Below are positions 53,881 through 64,000 of a stretch of 64,000 bases of DNA, one piece after another. The position numbers were made by a program, and so were the translations under genes. Below the pieces are notes generated by a model. It had not been told where the DNA came from. It ran no database searches and worked only from the letters and a program-made list of their open reading frames with translations. How positions within the stretch are numbered: position 1 is the first letter of the stretch; each line of letters opens with the position of its first letter. The stretch is from Heterodera schachtii (taxonomy: Eukaryota; Nematoda; Chromadorea; Rhabditida; Heteroderidae), in assembly GCA_023374025.1 (NCBI GenBank), contig SIJG01000108.1, positions 124,001 through 188,000 of the forward strand, in the 5' to 3' direction.

Positions 53881-56405
53881 TCAAAGTTCCGTCGGTTCCC
53901 TTCGGGCAGCACCAAGGTATTGCATGTGCGCGTCGCAGGCGGCCTTTTTCTTCTCTGGGATTGACCCAACAGGCACAAGTGCTCCATACAGTGCCACTTG
54001 ACCCGTATTGCGCAGTTTGGATTTGGCCCCTCTTGCCAGTGAGATGAAGGCCATCCCTCCTGCCAGGCCGCCGGATGGACCAGACTTATTGTAGCCGGCC
54101 TTCAAAAAACATTTAAATTTTAAATATTATATTGGTTAAATAAACAAAAAATTCAGGTGCGTGTGCTCTTCGAAACATGGAAGAGAGGAACATTTGAACG
54201 GAGTGCTGCAGCAATTTGCGTCAGCAAAACAAGTAGGTCCCAGGATTTTATTTTTTTGGCGGGGGAGAAAAAGGGTACAGCCTTGAACGACCTACCCTTT
54301 TATGCTTTTCATATCACCGTTTTTGTAATCACAAAAGGGAATAAATCTCATTTTAAAATAGCCGAAAATTGGGTTTTTTCTCGCCAATTTTTAATTAAAA
54401 AAATTAAAAAGGCAACACTTAAAAACCAAAAAACCAACCATCGACACCACGTTCATGTGGAGGCGCGCTTTGTCAAATTAGGTGTTTTTTCCTTGCGCAT
54501 AAGTATTTTTGCGGCGCCGTATGCATTCTGGAGCGAACACATTGCATTGGTGTAAAATGAGCCGCCACCGCCGGTGTAGAAGCAAGTTCCCCTCTCTGAG
54601 CGGCTGTTGAAAGGGTCGGCTTTTGCCACCTCGAAGTACATCAGGCCGCCATCGCTTCCGCTTCTTGCCAAGCCGACAGAAACTCCAACAGTTTTGCACA
54701 GACTAAAGTTTTTTATAAAATTAATTTTATATTTTAAAAATGTTTTATAAAGTTACCAGAAAAAATTTGTGAATTTTTTCATAAATTTTATCCTCTGAAG
54801 GGGCGGAAGCAACTTGATAAATTTTTTAATTGTTCATTTCATGGAATCCCAACTTTGCCGTCTCTCTGTGGTTGGCAGAAATCACGAGCCGTTGTTGATT
54901 TGGTGGGGGGTGCACTTCATTTCCCCTGCCCCCCCCCCTACACATTAAAAAGAAATCTTGACAAAAAAAAATTTTGCGGCGCAACCGATGTACGACAAGT
55001 TTGACCAAATTTGTCACTGACACGGAAAGCAACACTGTATGCCTTATCCAAGGAGGGGAATGGGGCAGGTGCAAACTCCCTCCGAAAATTAAAATTTTCA
55101 CGAACAAAAGTCGGTCTCTATTAATCACAACAGGATTTGCTCTTTTTATCCCACCACCCCCCCCCCTAAAGAAATTTTGTATTTCGTCTGTATAGTTTTG
55201 GCACAGTCAATGCACAGTCACTACACTGACTCACTCTGACTCCACTGTATGTCACTGTGGGAGGGAAGAGACAGACACATGAAGAGAGGCAGAGACGCAG
55301 AAAAGATGCGGGTCTTTGCAACGCATACAGGGAAGCGAAACCGGCTTTTCTTTTCTCTGTATGCGCGCACAGTCCATTGCAATTCCCGCGTCTTTTCTGC
55401 GTCTCTGCCTCTATTCGTGTGTCTGTCTCTTCCCTTCCACAGTGACACACAGTGAAGTCAGAGTGAGACAGTGTAGTGACTGTGCATTGACTGTGCTAAA
55501 ACTATACAGACGAAATACAAAAATTTTTTAGGGTGGGCGGTAAAAAGAGCAAATACGGTATATAATTATTTCCTTTTCAAAGGTGAGAGGAACGGTGGGT
55601 ACACCCCAAAATCTCGCCGCCCGAAATCTCGCCGGGACAAAATCTCGCAGCAGAAATTTCAAAAAAATTTCTTTCAAACAGAATTTTTTAAGGAAAAAAT
55701 TCTTTGAAATGTTTTTATAAGAAAAGTCGGGAGAGGGTGGGGTGGTATTCCCTTCCACCCTGAAATAAAAATTTTTTTAAAGAAATGGATGCATTTTTTG
55801 CCGACGGGCTTGTTGCCGATTAGTATGGTGCCGGCTTTTATTTTGACAAAATTCCGAGACAACCGGGAGTCCCGCACTGGTCGATTTTCAGATCCAGAAA
55901 TAAATAGAGAGTGCAGAGAAAAAACATCTCTCATTTCGGGAGTCGCGCCTAAGTTGACTTTCAGGTCCCAACATTTCAAAATTTCCGGGCTCTAATTTCC
56001 TGGAAAGTTTCCATATTTTAGTGCTCTAAGCAACGAAAAAAGACAAAATTTTCAACAAAGTCCTGTTTTTCCTCATGATTTTAAAAATTAAGATTTTCGA
56101 ATTGTACCATTTTTAAAATTATGGTTTTTGCAATTCTGATATTATATTCGTGATCAGAAGCCCCGAAACGCCGGGTTAGTCTTCATAACAGAAAAAAAAA
56201 TTTTTGGGTGGAACCCAGATTCTCCAGTATTATCTATCTTATTTCATTTAAATTGGTTATTCACTTACATTTCATGCGCTTTTTCCCAAAGCTTCGTCGA
56301 CGAAAAATAGTCAAAACTGTGGCTAATCAGTGCAATTCCGAGGCCAAGTTGAGAAGGCGCAAGCAAATCGAACACACCGAAAGCCAACCGTCGCCGGAAA
56401 TGAAG
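53881..56405 (-). pseudogene. Lon-type (S16) peptidase gene, copy A
   Basis: Exons read: 56405-56269 (FGVFDLLAPSQLGLGIALIS, GTAAGT donor), 54702-54439 and 54099-53881. The second holds GVSVGLARSGSDGGLMYFEV and AYGAAK, aligned with the Lon proteolytic domain start. The third carries the catalytic Ser in GPSGGLAGG and the Lys in GSIPEKKKAA, 41 residues apart as expected. One base is missing near 54488 compared with copy B, shifting the end of exon 2. Lon peptidases normally have an N-terminal AAA ATPase; none is visible. Large foldback insertions lie in the 1.5-kb gap after the first exon. An old duplicate of copy B. Confidence 0.6.
55134..55557. mobile_element. Large foldback element (about 424 bp)
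   Basis: Long palindrome: GTATTTCGTCTGTATAGTTT and its inverse, CACAGTCAATGCACAGTCAC and its inverse, and inner AGAGACAGACACA/GTGTGTCTGTCTCT, centre about 55345. Arms are roughly 200 bp. Outer parts include TTTGCTCTTTTTA and C/G-rich runs. Overlapping frames on both strands are products of the palindrome. It lies in an intron-like gap of S16 copy A. Confidence 0.88.
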
Positions 56406-56524
56406 CTGAAGAAAAAGGGAAACAAAATTAAAAAATGAAATTGAAAATTTGCATTTTTAATTTATTTTACATTGCTCAGTACATTTCGCGAAATTGTTTC
56501 AAAGACAGTTTTCAACGGATTTAA

Positions 56525-56800
56525 TTTTTTTTTCTTACAAATTAGTCATCTAAATCCAACATTGATAATATCATTCGAAAGCTTAACATGTTCCGAAGCT
56601 TTTTCTAAGCTATTGAGTCGCGAAAAGACAATTACCAAAAAGTTATACATGGAAATTGCGAAAAGTCGAAATTTTTGATGTTTTTTCTTAGTAGCTTTTT
56701 TACAGGCTAATTTTTTTTTGTAAGACTAATAGAGCATGTGAAGAGCCTTAGAATGATATCAACAATTTGGAATTAGACGACTAAGAAAAAAAGTTATAGT
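56525..56800. mobile_element. Foldback element
   Basis: Arms share TTAGTCATCTAAATCCAAC/TTGGAATTAGACGACTAAG and AATATCATTCGAAAGCTTA/AGCCTTAGAATGATATC. Sequence closely related to 29405-29799 (for example AATTACCAAAAAGTTATACAT and AATTGCGAAAAGTCGAA). Confidence 0.75.
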
Positions 56801-56829
56801 GGAAAAACGTGCTGGCGCCGAAACGCAGT

Positions 56830-57690
56830 GGACCCGTTCCGGTTCATGAATGAACCTTTAGAAGAATTTTCTGAAAATTATAGCCAAAAATGACATTTTT
56901 GCTTTTTTGTCATAGATAAAATTTAGCAGTTTTATTAAATATTTTTTAAAACAAATACTTTTTAAACCATCTTCTCTTAAATAAAATTTTTTTTTAATTG
57001 CATATTCCAGGAATGTGGGGGGGGGGGGAATATGTCATTTTTATTTTATCCACATTGACTAATTATTAGTAGGGCTGGGAATTTTATGTAAGAAAAATCG
57101 CGAAATATGTAAATAAAATATGTATAAAAAATACAAAAATATGTATGAAATACAAAAACCACCAAATACGTAAATAAAATTTAAAGGATTATTTTGGATA
57201 AAAATTCGTCGTAAAAATGAAACAGAGGCATAAAATTCCATAAAAATGACCAAAATGGGATTAGAAAATCACATTTTAGTATTTCAAAAATAATTTTTGA
57301 TTTATCATTTTTTTAAAAATTCAATTTTTTGGTAATTTTTCAAAATAAATCAAAAGCCCAAAGAACGGGTGTCTCTAATTTAATGTTGTTATTTTGAGTT
57401 CAAAACAAAATCTTGGGGTTTGAAGGGGGCTGACAATATCCAATGGTTTATAAAGTAAAACATATGCATTTTCCGAGTTAGGCTCGGGTGATTCTTCCAA
57501 TTTCAACAAGATAAATTCAGCACCAGATTTTGCTACATGCTTTAGTCTTTTATCAAATCTAGAATTTTTCATCAAATCGATCGGTAGAATTTCAACTTAA
57601 TTTTTCCCTTTTTTGGCTTTTGTTGCTGTCAAATTAACAAAAATCAATTTAGAGGTGACTGAAGACAATACACAAACACTGTTTTTTTTT
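56830..57690. other. No gene seen; hAT-type end
   Basis: A TAGGGCTGGGAATTTT end with ATATGTA repeats at 57070-57150 is related to the element at 2067, but no partner terminus was found. The rest is AT-rich. Confidence 0.4.
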
Positions 57691-57935
57691 TTATTAAATT
57701 GCGATCCGGTCCCAAACGGCAGCGTTTAAGTTCCCCCCCCCCCCACCTTCGGGAATGTGAATTATAAGGCAGTATAATGATTAGAGTATTATAGCGGATA
57801 AATTTTATTTTAAAACAAACAACACAATAAAATAGCACAAAAATACAGTTAAAATAATGGAACAGCGCCACTGTTCGGTACCCCAGACGAGGCCGATCGG
57901 CACCGAATAGAATTGCTGTTCCTACCCAAAATTAA
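57691..57935. mobile_element. Relative of the 50.6-kb repeat element
   Basis: Shares GCGTTTAAGT, a poly-C tract and the hairpin GGAACAGCGCCACTGTTCGG to GCTGTTCC with 50590-50930; it borders S16 copy B as the other members border the MULE and S16 copy A. Confidence 0.5.
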
Positions 57936-57976
57936 CAATTCACACCCTGCCCCCAACCCTCCCCCATCACACTCCA

Positions 57977-59359
57977 TCACAAAATCCGCCTTGACTCGTA
58001 CTCCTCGCGGTTCGCTTCGGGCAGCACCAGATAGAGCATTTGCGCGTTGCAGGCGGCCTTTATTTTCTCTGGCATTGAACCAACGCGCAAGACCGCTCCA
58101 AGCAGGGTCAAGTGGCCTGTCATCACACATCGTGGTCGAATTTTGGCCTTTTGCCATTGAGACGTAGGCGATGCCTCCGCCAGGCCTCCAGAAGGTCCAA
58201 CCTTGTTGTATCCGCCCTTAAAACGCTTCGAGGATTTCAGTTTTTAGGTGAGGTGGCGGAGTGGGCAGGCCCGTATCTAGGGGGGGGGGGGGAAGGGGGG
58301 GGGGTCACGTGCACCCTCCCCCGAAAATGAAAAATTTGCACGAACTGGGCTAATATTTTAAAAAATTGCACAATTTTTAAACAAAACTAAAAAATAGAAC
58401 CGAGAACAAATAAGAGAGTCGAATAGCCTTCCTGACTTTTTTTTTTTTGGATACGGGCCTGTGAGTGGTCAGTCAATTTTTAACAATTTAAAAATTGAAA
58501 AAAGGCAATTAAAACTAACTGCTGACACCACATTCAAATGCAGATGCGCTTTGTCCAAGTAGTCGTTGCGCTGTTCGCTCATGATCGCTTTGGCGGCGCC
58601 GTATGCATTTTGAAGTGAATCCGTTGCGTGTGTGCCCATGGCGCCGCCACCGGCGGTGACGAATGTCGTGCCATTCGGCGAATTGGTGTCGAACGGGTCG
58701 GCTAATCCCAGCTTGAAGAACATTAGGCCACCACCGCTTCCATTTCTTGACAGGCCGACGAACACGCCAAACATCGGAACATCATAAATGATGCCGTTGT
58801 CCCCGGGTGCCATTGACTATAATTTAGCAAAAAATAAATATTTATTTATTTATTTGCTTATCCATTCCAATTAAAACACTTGCAAACAACTTTTACTTAT
58901 TGAAAATTAGCGAAGGCATTGCGGTCGATGAAACTAAAAATAGAAAATGTTGACAAAAAATTTAATTTAGCGTCAATTTTACATGATATCGATGTAATTA
59001 AATCCTATGACTTTGCGCGTGGCAATTGAATTTTCGGAATTGGTAATGATTTTCCATTGTCATTGACAATTTCCATTTCCTTTGTGCCATTTTCTCCAAT
59101 TTTGCTTCGAATTTCAAAGTTTTCAATGTCCATTTGCGCGTTTTGAAGTGTTCGTCCACGTAAAAGTCAAAACGGTGGCTGATCAGCGCAATTCCGAGGC
59201 CAAGTTGAGAAGGCTCAGCCAAATCGAACACACCGAGCCAACAATCGGCAGAAATGAAGCTAAAAACGGAAAGCAAATGATAAGTCATGGGCATCCAACT
59301 TTAGAATATTACATCGCTTTTTCCATTTCTCTCTCAGCTTCTTTCGGGTTGTGCGACAT
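57977..59359 (-). CDS. Lon-type (S16) peptidase gene, copy B (several indels)
   Basis: Exon 1 59359-59313 (MSHNPKEAEREMEKA) joins in phase to exon 2 from 59259 (FDLAEPSQLGLGIALISHRFDF). Later exons: 58816-58520 (GVFVGLSRNGSGGGLMFFKL, AYGAAKAIM, LDKAHLHLNV) and 58216-57977 (catalytic Ser in GPSGGL, catalytic Lys in GSMPEKIKAA). Exon 2 needs a one-base shift near 59155 to continue into EIVNDNGKSLPIPKIQL, and exon 4 shows two compensating indels around 58190 and 58140, so it is either degraded or contains base-call errors. No AAA ATPase is visible. Copy A has the same layout 3 kb downstream; silent differences between the copies in PSQLGLGIALIS indicate past selection on that frame. Confidence 0.6.
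58266..58457. mobile_element. Short hAT-like element in S16 copy B intron
   Basis: CAGGCCCGTATCTAGGGGG at the left and GGATACGGGCCTG at the right form terminal inverted repeats; GAGTGG occurs on both sides. The CAGG...GTATCTAGGGGG style is typical of short hAT elements. Contains a G-rich tract. Confidence 0.6.
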
Positions 59360-60740
59360 TTTTTTTTGTTGCTGGTAATCAAACAAATTTTAAATAGGCG
59401 AACTGAAAAGAAAACCCTTTAAAAAATGGTAATATTTTAAACTGAATCATTAAAAAATGTACGGAAAATTCGCCAGTGAATGCGTGGTAAAAATGGAAAA
59501 ATTATTTTTGAAAATTCGAGCGAAGTTAAGTTTCCACTGACTGGTGACCAGACATTTTTGGAGAGGGGTATTATGGAGTATATGGCATGCGTAGTTTCTC
59601 ACTGTATGTACAGTATTATATCGCCCGGTTACTGCTTAAGCGACTGTAATTGCCTGTTTGTTGACTGATCAGTGATCACCATTATCAATGTGTTATGTCT
59701 CTGTATTATCATTTCAAACTATTAGTGATCAATTGTTTCGCCTAATGTGTGTAAATAAATGTGAAAAGAATACAAAGATTTGTTTTGACTTTATTTAAAC
59801 TTAAAAAATCAATTTTGGAGGCCTTTCCCAACGAATTTTTGCTGATGTTTTTTATTTCATTTATCTATGTACATAACCCAACAAAAATCTAAATTTTGAA
59901 GCCTTTTTCTCTTTGTAAATTTAAAATTTATGTTAGCATCCTCAGGCTTTTTTGGGCCTCCTATTTAGCTCCTGCTGTTGTTTACGAATTTAAAAAATTT
60001 ACATCGACTAAATTAAATTTTTGGCGTGCATTTAAAAAAAATGCCATTTTGCGCTCAAACCGACTCCAACTGAATGCAAGCGCCACATTGACTCATTGCC
60101 AACTTCGCAAGAGGAGTGGCGTTGTCAGACATTATATATGCTGAAAATTTGTTTTTCTTTTTTGCGCTGGGGTGTAAAAGACGCGAGGAATGGGCGGCAG
60201 AGGGAACCCATGTCATGCACTATTTCTCCGCTGCGCTGTTTTCTTTGGTTCTGGTCGGTTTTATGCGTTCCATGAATGTTCATCATCAGTTTCTTGGCCA
60301 TAACTTTTTTTTTCACTTCGCCAATCCAAACATTCTTGGTATCCATCGCAAGCTTAAATTAAGCACCATTCAATTTATTTAGACAAAAATTAAAAATAGA
60401 CTAAAAATAGAGGTGTTGTCTTACTCGTGATCAATAAAAGTAAATCCCGGGAACTCTTTTTGCGGTAGAATAAATTTAAAGCTCAATTTGAGCATTTTTG
60501 GAAAAAAAAATGCATTTTTTGACTTTTTCTCTTTTTATATAGCACATATTCTAGAAGTTTTTTTGGTTTTTGTTTTTTAGCACGTATAAATCCGATCCGC
60601 TGTCATCCCAACTAAACCAAGCTAAAGATTGGAATGTAGCGAATAAAATACATATAAAATAAATCCTGATATTTTTGATCACTTAAGCTTCAAACATCCA
60701 TATTCTCCGCTTATCATGCATATTGTACATAAAAGTTCCA
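59360..60740. other. No convincing gene
   Basis: Short frames (59480-59668, 59896-60144, 60116-60382) lack motifs. 60290-60390 holds one arm of the foldback family (CCATAACTTTTTTTTCAC, GGTATCCATCGCAAGCTTA). Confidence 0.35.
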
Positions 60741-60750
60741 ATTTTTTCAG
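60741..60750 (+). promoter_or_regulatory. Candidate trans-splice acceptor
   Basis: ATTTTTTCAG ends 30 bp before the ATG at 60781 with no coding exon upstream, as expected for spliced-leader addition in nematodes. Confidence 0.4.
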
Positions 60751-60780
60751 GAAATTAATTTATTTGTCGTGGCCTCCAAA

Positions 60781-61393
60781 ATGCCGTCGTCTCCGATTCC
60801 TTTTTCGCTGTTCGTCGTCCTTTTCCTATTCGTCCCATTTTTGCCCGGATGTTCGTCTTTTTATTTGGCGCCTCCTTCTTCTCCTTGTGTCTCCACCGAT
60901 ATCGCCAAAATTTGTGAGATTCCAACACAAATTCAGCCACAAATTTCTGCATTTTGTTTGCTTTTTCAGGCGGTGAACCATCCGTTGCACATTATTTCGA
61001 GTGCTGTGGCGACAGTGGCGCAGGTCGGACACACGAAATTGGCACATGACAAATGTTTTATGGCACTTTTCGGCTTCTTTGAGCGTTGAACACGAATATG
61101 GCATTTATTTATGGCCTATTTCGAACCCCGAACTCGGACAAAAAGAAGAATTTCAAAATTTGTTTGTTTTTTCAGGGGTAATTTCAACCCCTAAAATTAC
61201 CCTATATCGGAAATGGAAAAGTGCCATCTTCGAATGAAAAAGTGCCATTTTTAAATGCCCTCCCCAACATTTTTCAGATTGCTGCCTCAGAATGAACACG
61301 TGATTCATTGTGCTGGTGTTGCTGCTCGCCTTTTGCCTGGTTGTTCGTCTCGTGATTTGTTTGGTCAAATGCATTAAATGCTGCTGTAAGTGA
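60781..61393 (+). CDS. Small cysteine-rich single-pass membrane protein (3 exons, in-frame TGA)
   Basis: Exons 60781-60913, 60970-61023 and 61278-61393 join in frame (introns of 56 and 254 bp, acceptors TTTTTCAG). The product has a signal peptide (FSLFVVLFLFVPFLPGCSS), a short ectodomain with CGEPSVAHYFECCGDSGADC, then CLRMNT, a transmembrane helix (FIVLVLLLAFCLVVRLVICL) and a KCIKCCCK cytosolic end. ECCG plus DCC just before the membrane is a pattern of small nematode membrane proteins (recalled, not searched). TGA at 61301-61303 falls where that pattern normally has Trp (TGG). It is either a nonsense mutation, a sequencing error or read-through. Function unknown. Confidence 0.6.
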
Positions 61394-62140
61394 CGGACGG
61401 CGACGGAAAATGAAAGGAACGGACGGACGGAGGAGAAAAATGAAGTTAAAATGGCATACGATTTGTGTGAATTTTGTTGTGATTTGTACATACCATATAT
61501 GTATATTAATGTATATTTGTAATATACTGAATAACAAATATTCTCTGTCCAACTATGGCATTTTTCAAAACCGTTTTTTAGAAATTTATGCTTTTTAAAA
61601 AATAAGGATTCGATTGGAGAGCCGTTGAGTTTTTTTTACTGGTAACGGTTACTTTTAATGATCGCTTAAAACTGCATAAAGTGGTGCCTTTTTGTTGCAA
61701 ATTCAGGGATTATTGCGGGAACGCTAATTTCAAAATTGACACCTAAAAAATACACTATATATTTATTGTCCGGATATGCCTATTCTCATATATGTACAAT
61801 ACACACAATTAAATATCGTTTAGTCCGATCACAATTGGAGGTGATACGTTTTTATGCCTTTTTCCCCTTTTTAGAACAGAACTATTTGCGTTTATCATCG
61901 TCGTCCCTTCATTGTGCAACAACAACAGCACTTCAAAAGCGACCTCATCGGCGTTTCTCATCAATTCGCTCGCCGTTTTCGCAAAATGGCACTTAAACGC
62001 ATCAAACAAGTGGAGAAATGATAACATTCTGATCAGCCAATGCTTTAAATATTGATCAATTTGCAAATTTGAATTTTCGACTTTTTGCTCGAATTCGGGA
62101 TTCGACATAGGTCGAAATTAATGTCAGATTCGGATTCTCC
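61394..62140. other. No gene recognised
   Basis: Frames on both strands (61410-61598, 61736-61996, 61809-62108) lack motifs. TTCGAATTCGGGATTCG-type repeats lie near 62085. Confidence 0.35.
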
Positions 62141-62435
62141 GACCCTTAAACCGGTACTAGTGCAGTTGGTACGCCACAAATAGTTTTTTACGTCGATCTG
62201 ATTACGAAAATTAGTTGCTCTATATTGTTGGTTATATTTATTTGTTTAAAAAAATTTTTGGGAATTTTTTACTTTTCGACCAAATGTTCGAATTTGAGTC
62301 CGGGACTCAGAATTGGTCGAAATGGAGGTCGGATTCATAATCAGCGCCCTCGAAAACCCTAAACATTTTTTATACGACTTTAAACAAAAAAAAAATTTTG
62401 TGGCGTACCAACTGCACTAGTACCCTTAAACCCCT
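62140..62435. mobile_element. Inverted-repeat element (about 295 bp)
   Basis: ACTAGTGCAGTTGGTACGCC and GGCGTACCAACTGCACTAGT form long ends, with CCCTTAAACC outside. Interior copies of GATTCATAATCAGCGCC-like sequence. No coding capacity. Confidence 0.75.
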
Positions 62436-62439
62436 AATA

Positions 62440-63100
62440 TCATCTTTACTCGAAAAAAAATTTCAAAAATTTTGTTTTTGGAAAAAAAGGGGGGGGGGGG
62501 GGGTACCATCGGTACTATTACCGAATGATTAATTTAATGTAAATCAAATTTAGTTTTTTTAGGCTCTAGAAGAGAATGTGACAACCAGAGAACGGTTTTT
62601 AGGTGCTTTTTACTACTCGCAAAGCAAAATAAGTTCTAAATCGCGAAAAACGCACAAAAAATATGCGCTAAAAATGTGCCAAAAATGGAAAAAACTGCCC
62701 CCTTTTTTTGCTCGTCGGCAGCGGCAAAAATTTTAATTACTGTTTTTTAGGACAATTTTCGATTTTGGATAAATTTTCTTATAATTTTAAATATTTTGGC
62801 TCGGCGGTGCCGATAAATTTGATAAGTTTTATTGCATTTACACCTTAAGAAATTTTATGAAAATTGCAGAAATAGGCGATAAAAATCCTTAAGTTTTTGT
62901 TTTTAAGGTGCCAAACAGCCCAAAGGTAGTAAAAAAAAAAGCCTAAAAATCCGTTCGTGGCGACACACAAAAAACGGTTCAAAGAATCAAAAACCAATGC
63001 AGCTTTTTCATGCCAATATTTTGTCACTTAACAGCAGACGGAATGGAAAAAACAAATGCAAATTAAATGAAAATACTGGCACACAAAAACAAAACATGCT
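62440..63100. other. No gene seen
   Basis: Includes a run of 16 G at 62491-62506 and AT-rich sequence. Confidence 0.35.
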
Positions 63101-63106
63101 TTGTGA

Positions 63107-64000
63107 TTAATTATTAATCTGGCACATTTCTACGGGGCAATGAATGAAATTGAGATGGGCGCGAAAATCGTACGGGCTCTTCACAGTTAAGTGGTCACCA
63201 TTGTGTAGATCATGCTGAGAAAGGGAAAACAAATAAATTAATTAAATAATAAAATTAATTCAAAAAATGTTTGCCCTGCGCCATTAGCCAACAGAATTTT
63301 TAGAAAAACTTAATTATGTTTGATTGAGTTTTTTTTTGGCATATTAAATAACCAAATAAAAGATTTGATTGCATTTTATTGGTTGGGCCAAAAATTTTTG
63401 AAAAAAAGATTATCCAAAAACGTTAAAAAATTTTCAAAAAAACTTTTTCTTGAAAATTTTCGTGTAAAAAGAACCGAGACAACCAACACCTAATTAATTC
63501 TAAGCAAAAATATACACACATATTTTTAACAAAGTTCGAAAAGCCGAAAAATCGACAATGCCACAGTGTGTAAAAAAAACGACTTTAAAAAATAAAACGA
63601 ATAAATTTAGTGGCCCGCAAAAATTAGAGTAAAAAAGTGTTAATTTTTTTTGGCGAAAGATATTGAAAAAATTAATTTTATTATAATATTAAAAAAGGTG
63701 TGGTATTTTGGTACCATCCCATTAGAGTGTTCTTGCCTGGACTATTGGATTCAACAACACAACCCCTCTCAGCAAAAAATTTTTTATAAAAAAAAATTCC
63801 ATGAAATTTTCATATAAAAACTTTTCTATGATTTTTTATGGCAACGCATACAGGCCAATTTATTGCCATCATTTATAAAAAAAATTTTTTAACATTGACA
63901 ATGAGTTTGTGAATTTCGTTTTTGGTAAAAAAAAATAAAAAAATAAAATTTACCGACCCGTACAGGTAGATGAAGAATGAGACGAGGTAGAAAGCGAGCT
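63107..64000 (-). CDS. 3' end of an unrecognised gene running off the window
   Basis: A terminal exon 63214-63107 follows a good acceptor (CCCTTTCTCAG) and encodes 35 residues (HDLHNGDHLTVKSPYDFRAH, NFIHCPVEMCQINN) to TAA. At the window edge 64000-63952 a hydrophobic segment LAFYLVSFFIYLYGS meets a GTAAAT donor. Both suggest a membrane protein gene read leftwards. Exons between them could not be placed; they may not belong together. No family recognised. Confidence 0.35.

Noticed and set aside
55221..55531. Overlapping 60-95-codon frames on both strands
   Set aside because: They arise from the long palindrome at 55134-55557; the same peptide appears on both strands.

Overview
The window looks like a nematode nuclear genome. 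Introns end mostly in TTTTCAG. The DNA is very AT-rich. There is an apparent spliced-leader acceptor just upstream of a start codon, a nematode-style ECCG/DCC cysteine-rich membrane protein, and heavy transposon load. The secreted, multi-copy, fast-decaying gene families resemble effector-type families of parasitic nematodes. That lifestyle reading is inference and no species is claimed.

The left half (1-32 kb) is a gene-poor accessory region built from one repeating theme. This is a family (called family A here) of short proteins with an N-terminal signal-peptide-like segment, a Lys/Glu-rich linker and up to three helix-turn-helix-like modules ending in W-K-x-x-F. Nine loci plus stray pieces are visible; only the copy at 40.0 kb is full length. 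Several copies share an upstream block with paired ATCAGTAG motifs, and at three or four loci that block separates family A from the head of a second, divergently oriented gene family (family B). Family B sequences at 13.7-13.1 kb and 5.9-4.5 kb flank a 7.1-kb AT-rich satellite; candidate splice sites would place the whole satellite inside one intron. A 1.5-kb inverted duplication (14.5-16.0 and 29.9-31.5 kb) and a Ty3/gypsy element (16.9-21.7 kb) complete this half.

The right half (33-64 kb) carries spliced single-copy or low-copy genes. The best is a six-exon minus-strand gene (33.4-37.5 kb) encoding a predicted secreted protein: signal peptide, Glu/Lys 30-residue repeats, then a phosphatidylinositol-phosphate-kinase-type domain. 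Others are an FtsH-type M41 peptidase gene without a visible AAA module (46.1-47.7 kb), a possible OSTalpha/TMEM184-like transporter fragment (49.4-50.2 kb), two tandem Lon-type S16 peptidase genes without a visible AAA module (53.9-56.4 and 58.0-59.4 kb), and the small cysteine-rich membrane protein gene (60.8-61.4 kb).

Mobile DNA between them includes a second, internally deleted Ty3/gypsy element, a multi-exon MULE transposon whose termini are made of short tandem repeats, three hAT-like elements with exact 8-bp target duplications, a tandem trimer of tRNA-derived repeats, and several long palindromic foldback elements. Many coding remnants differ from their paralogues by single-base indels, so either decay or unpolished long-read sequence must be kept in mind. 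All exon structures were inferred by eye.
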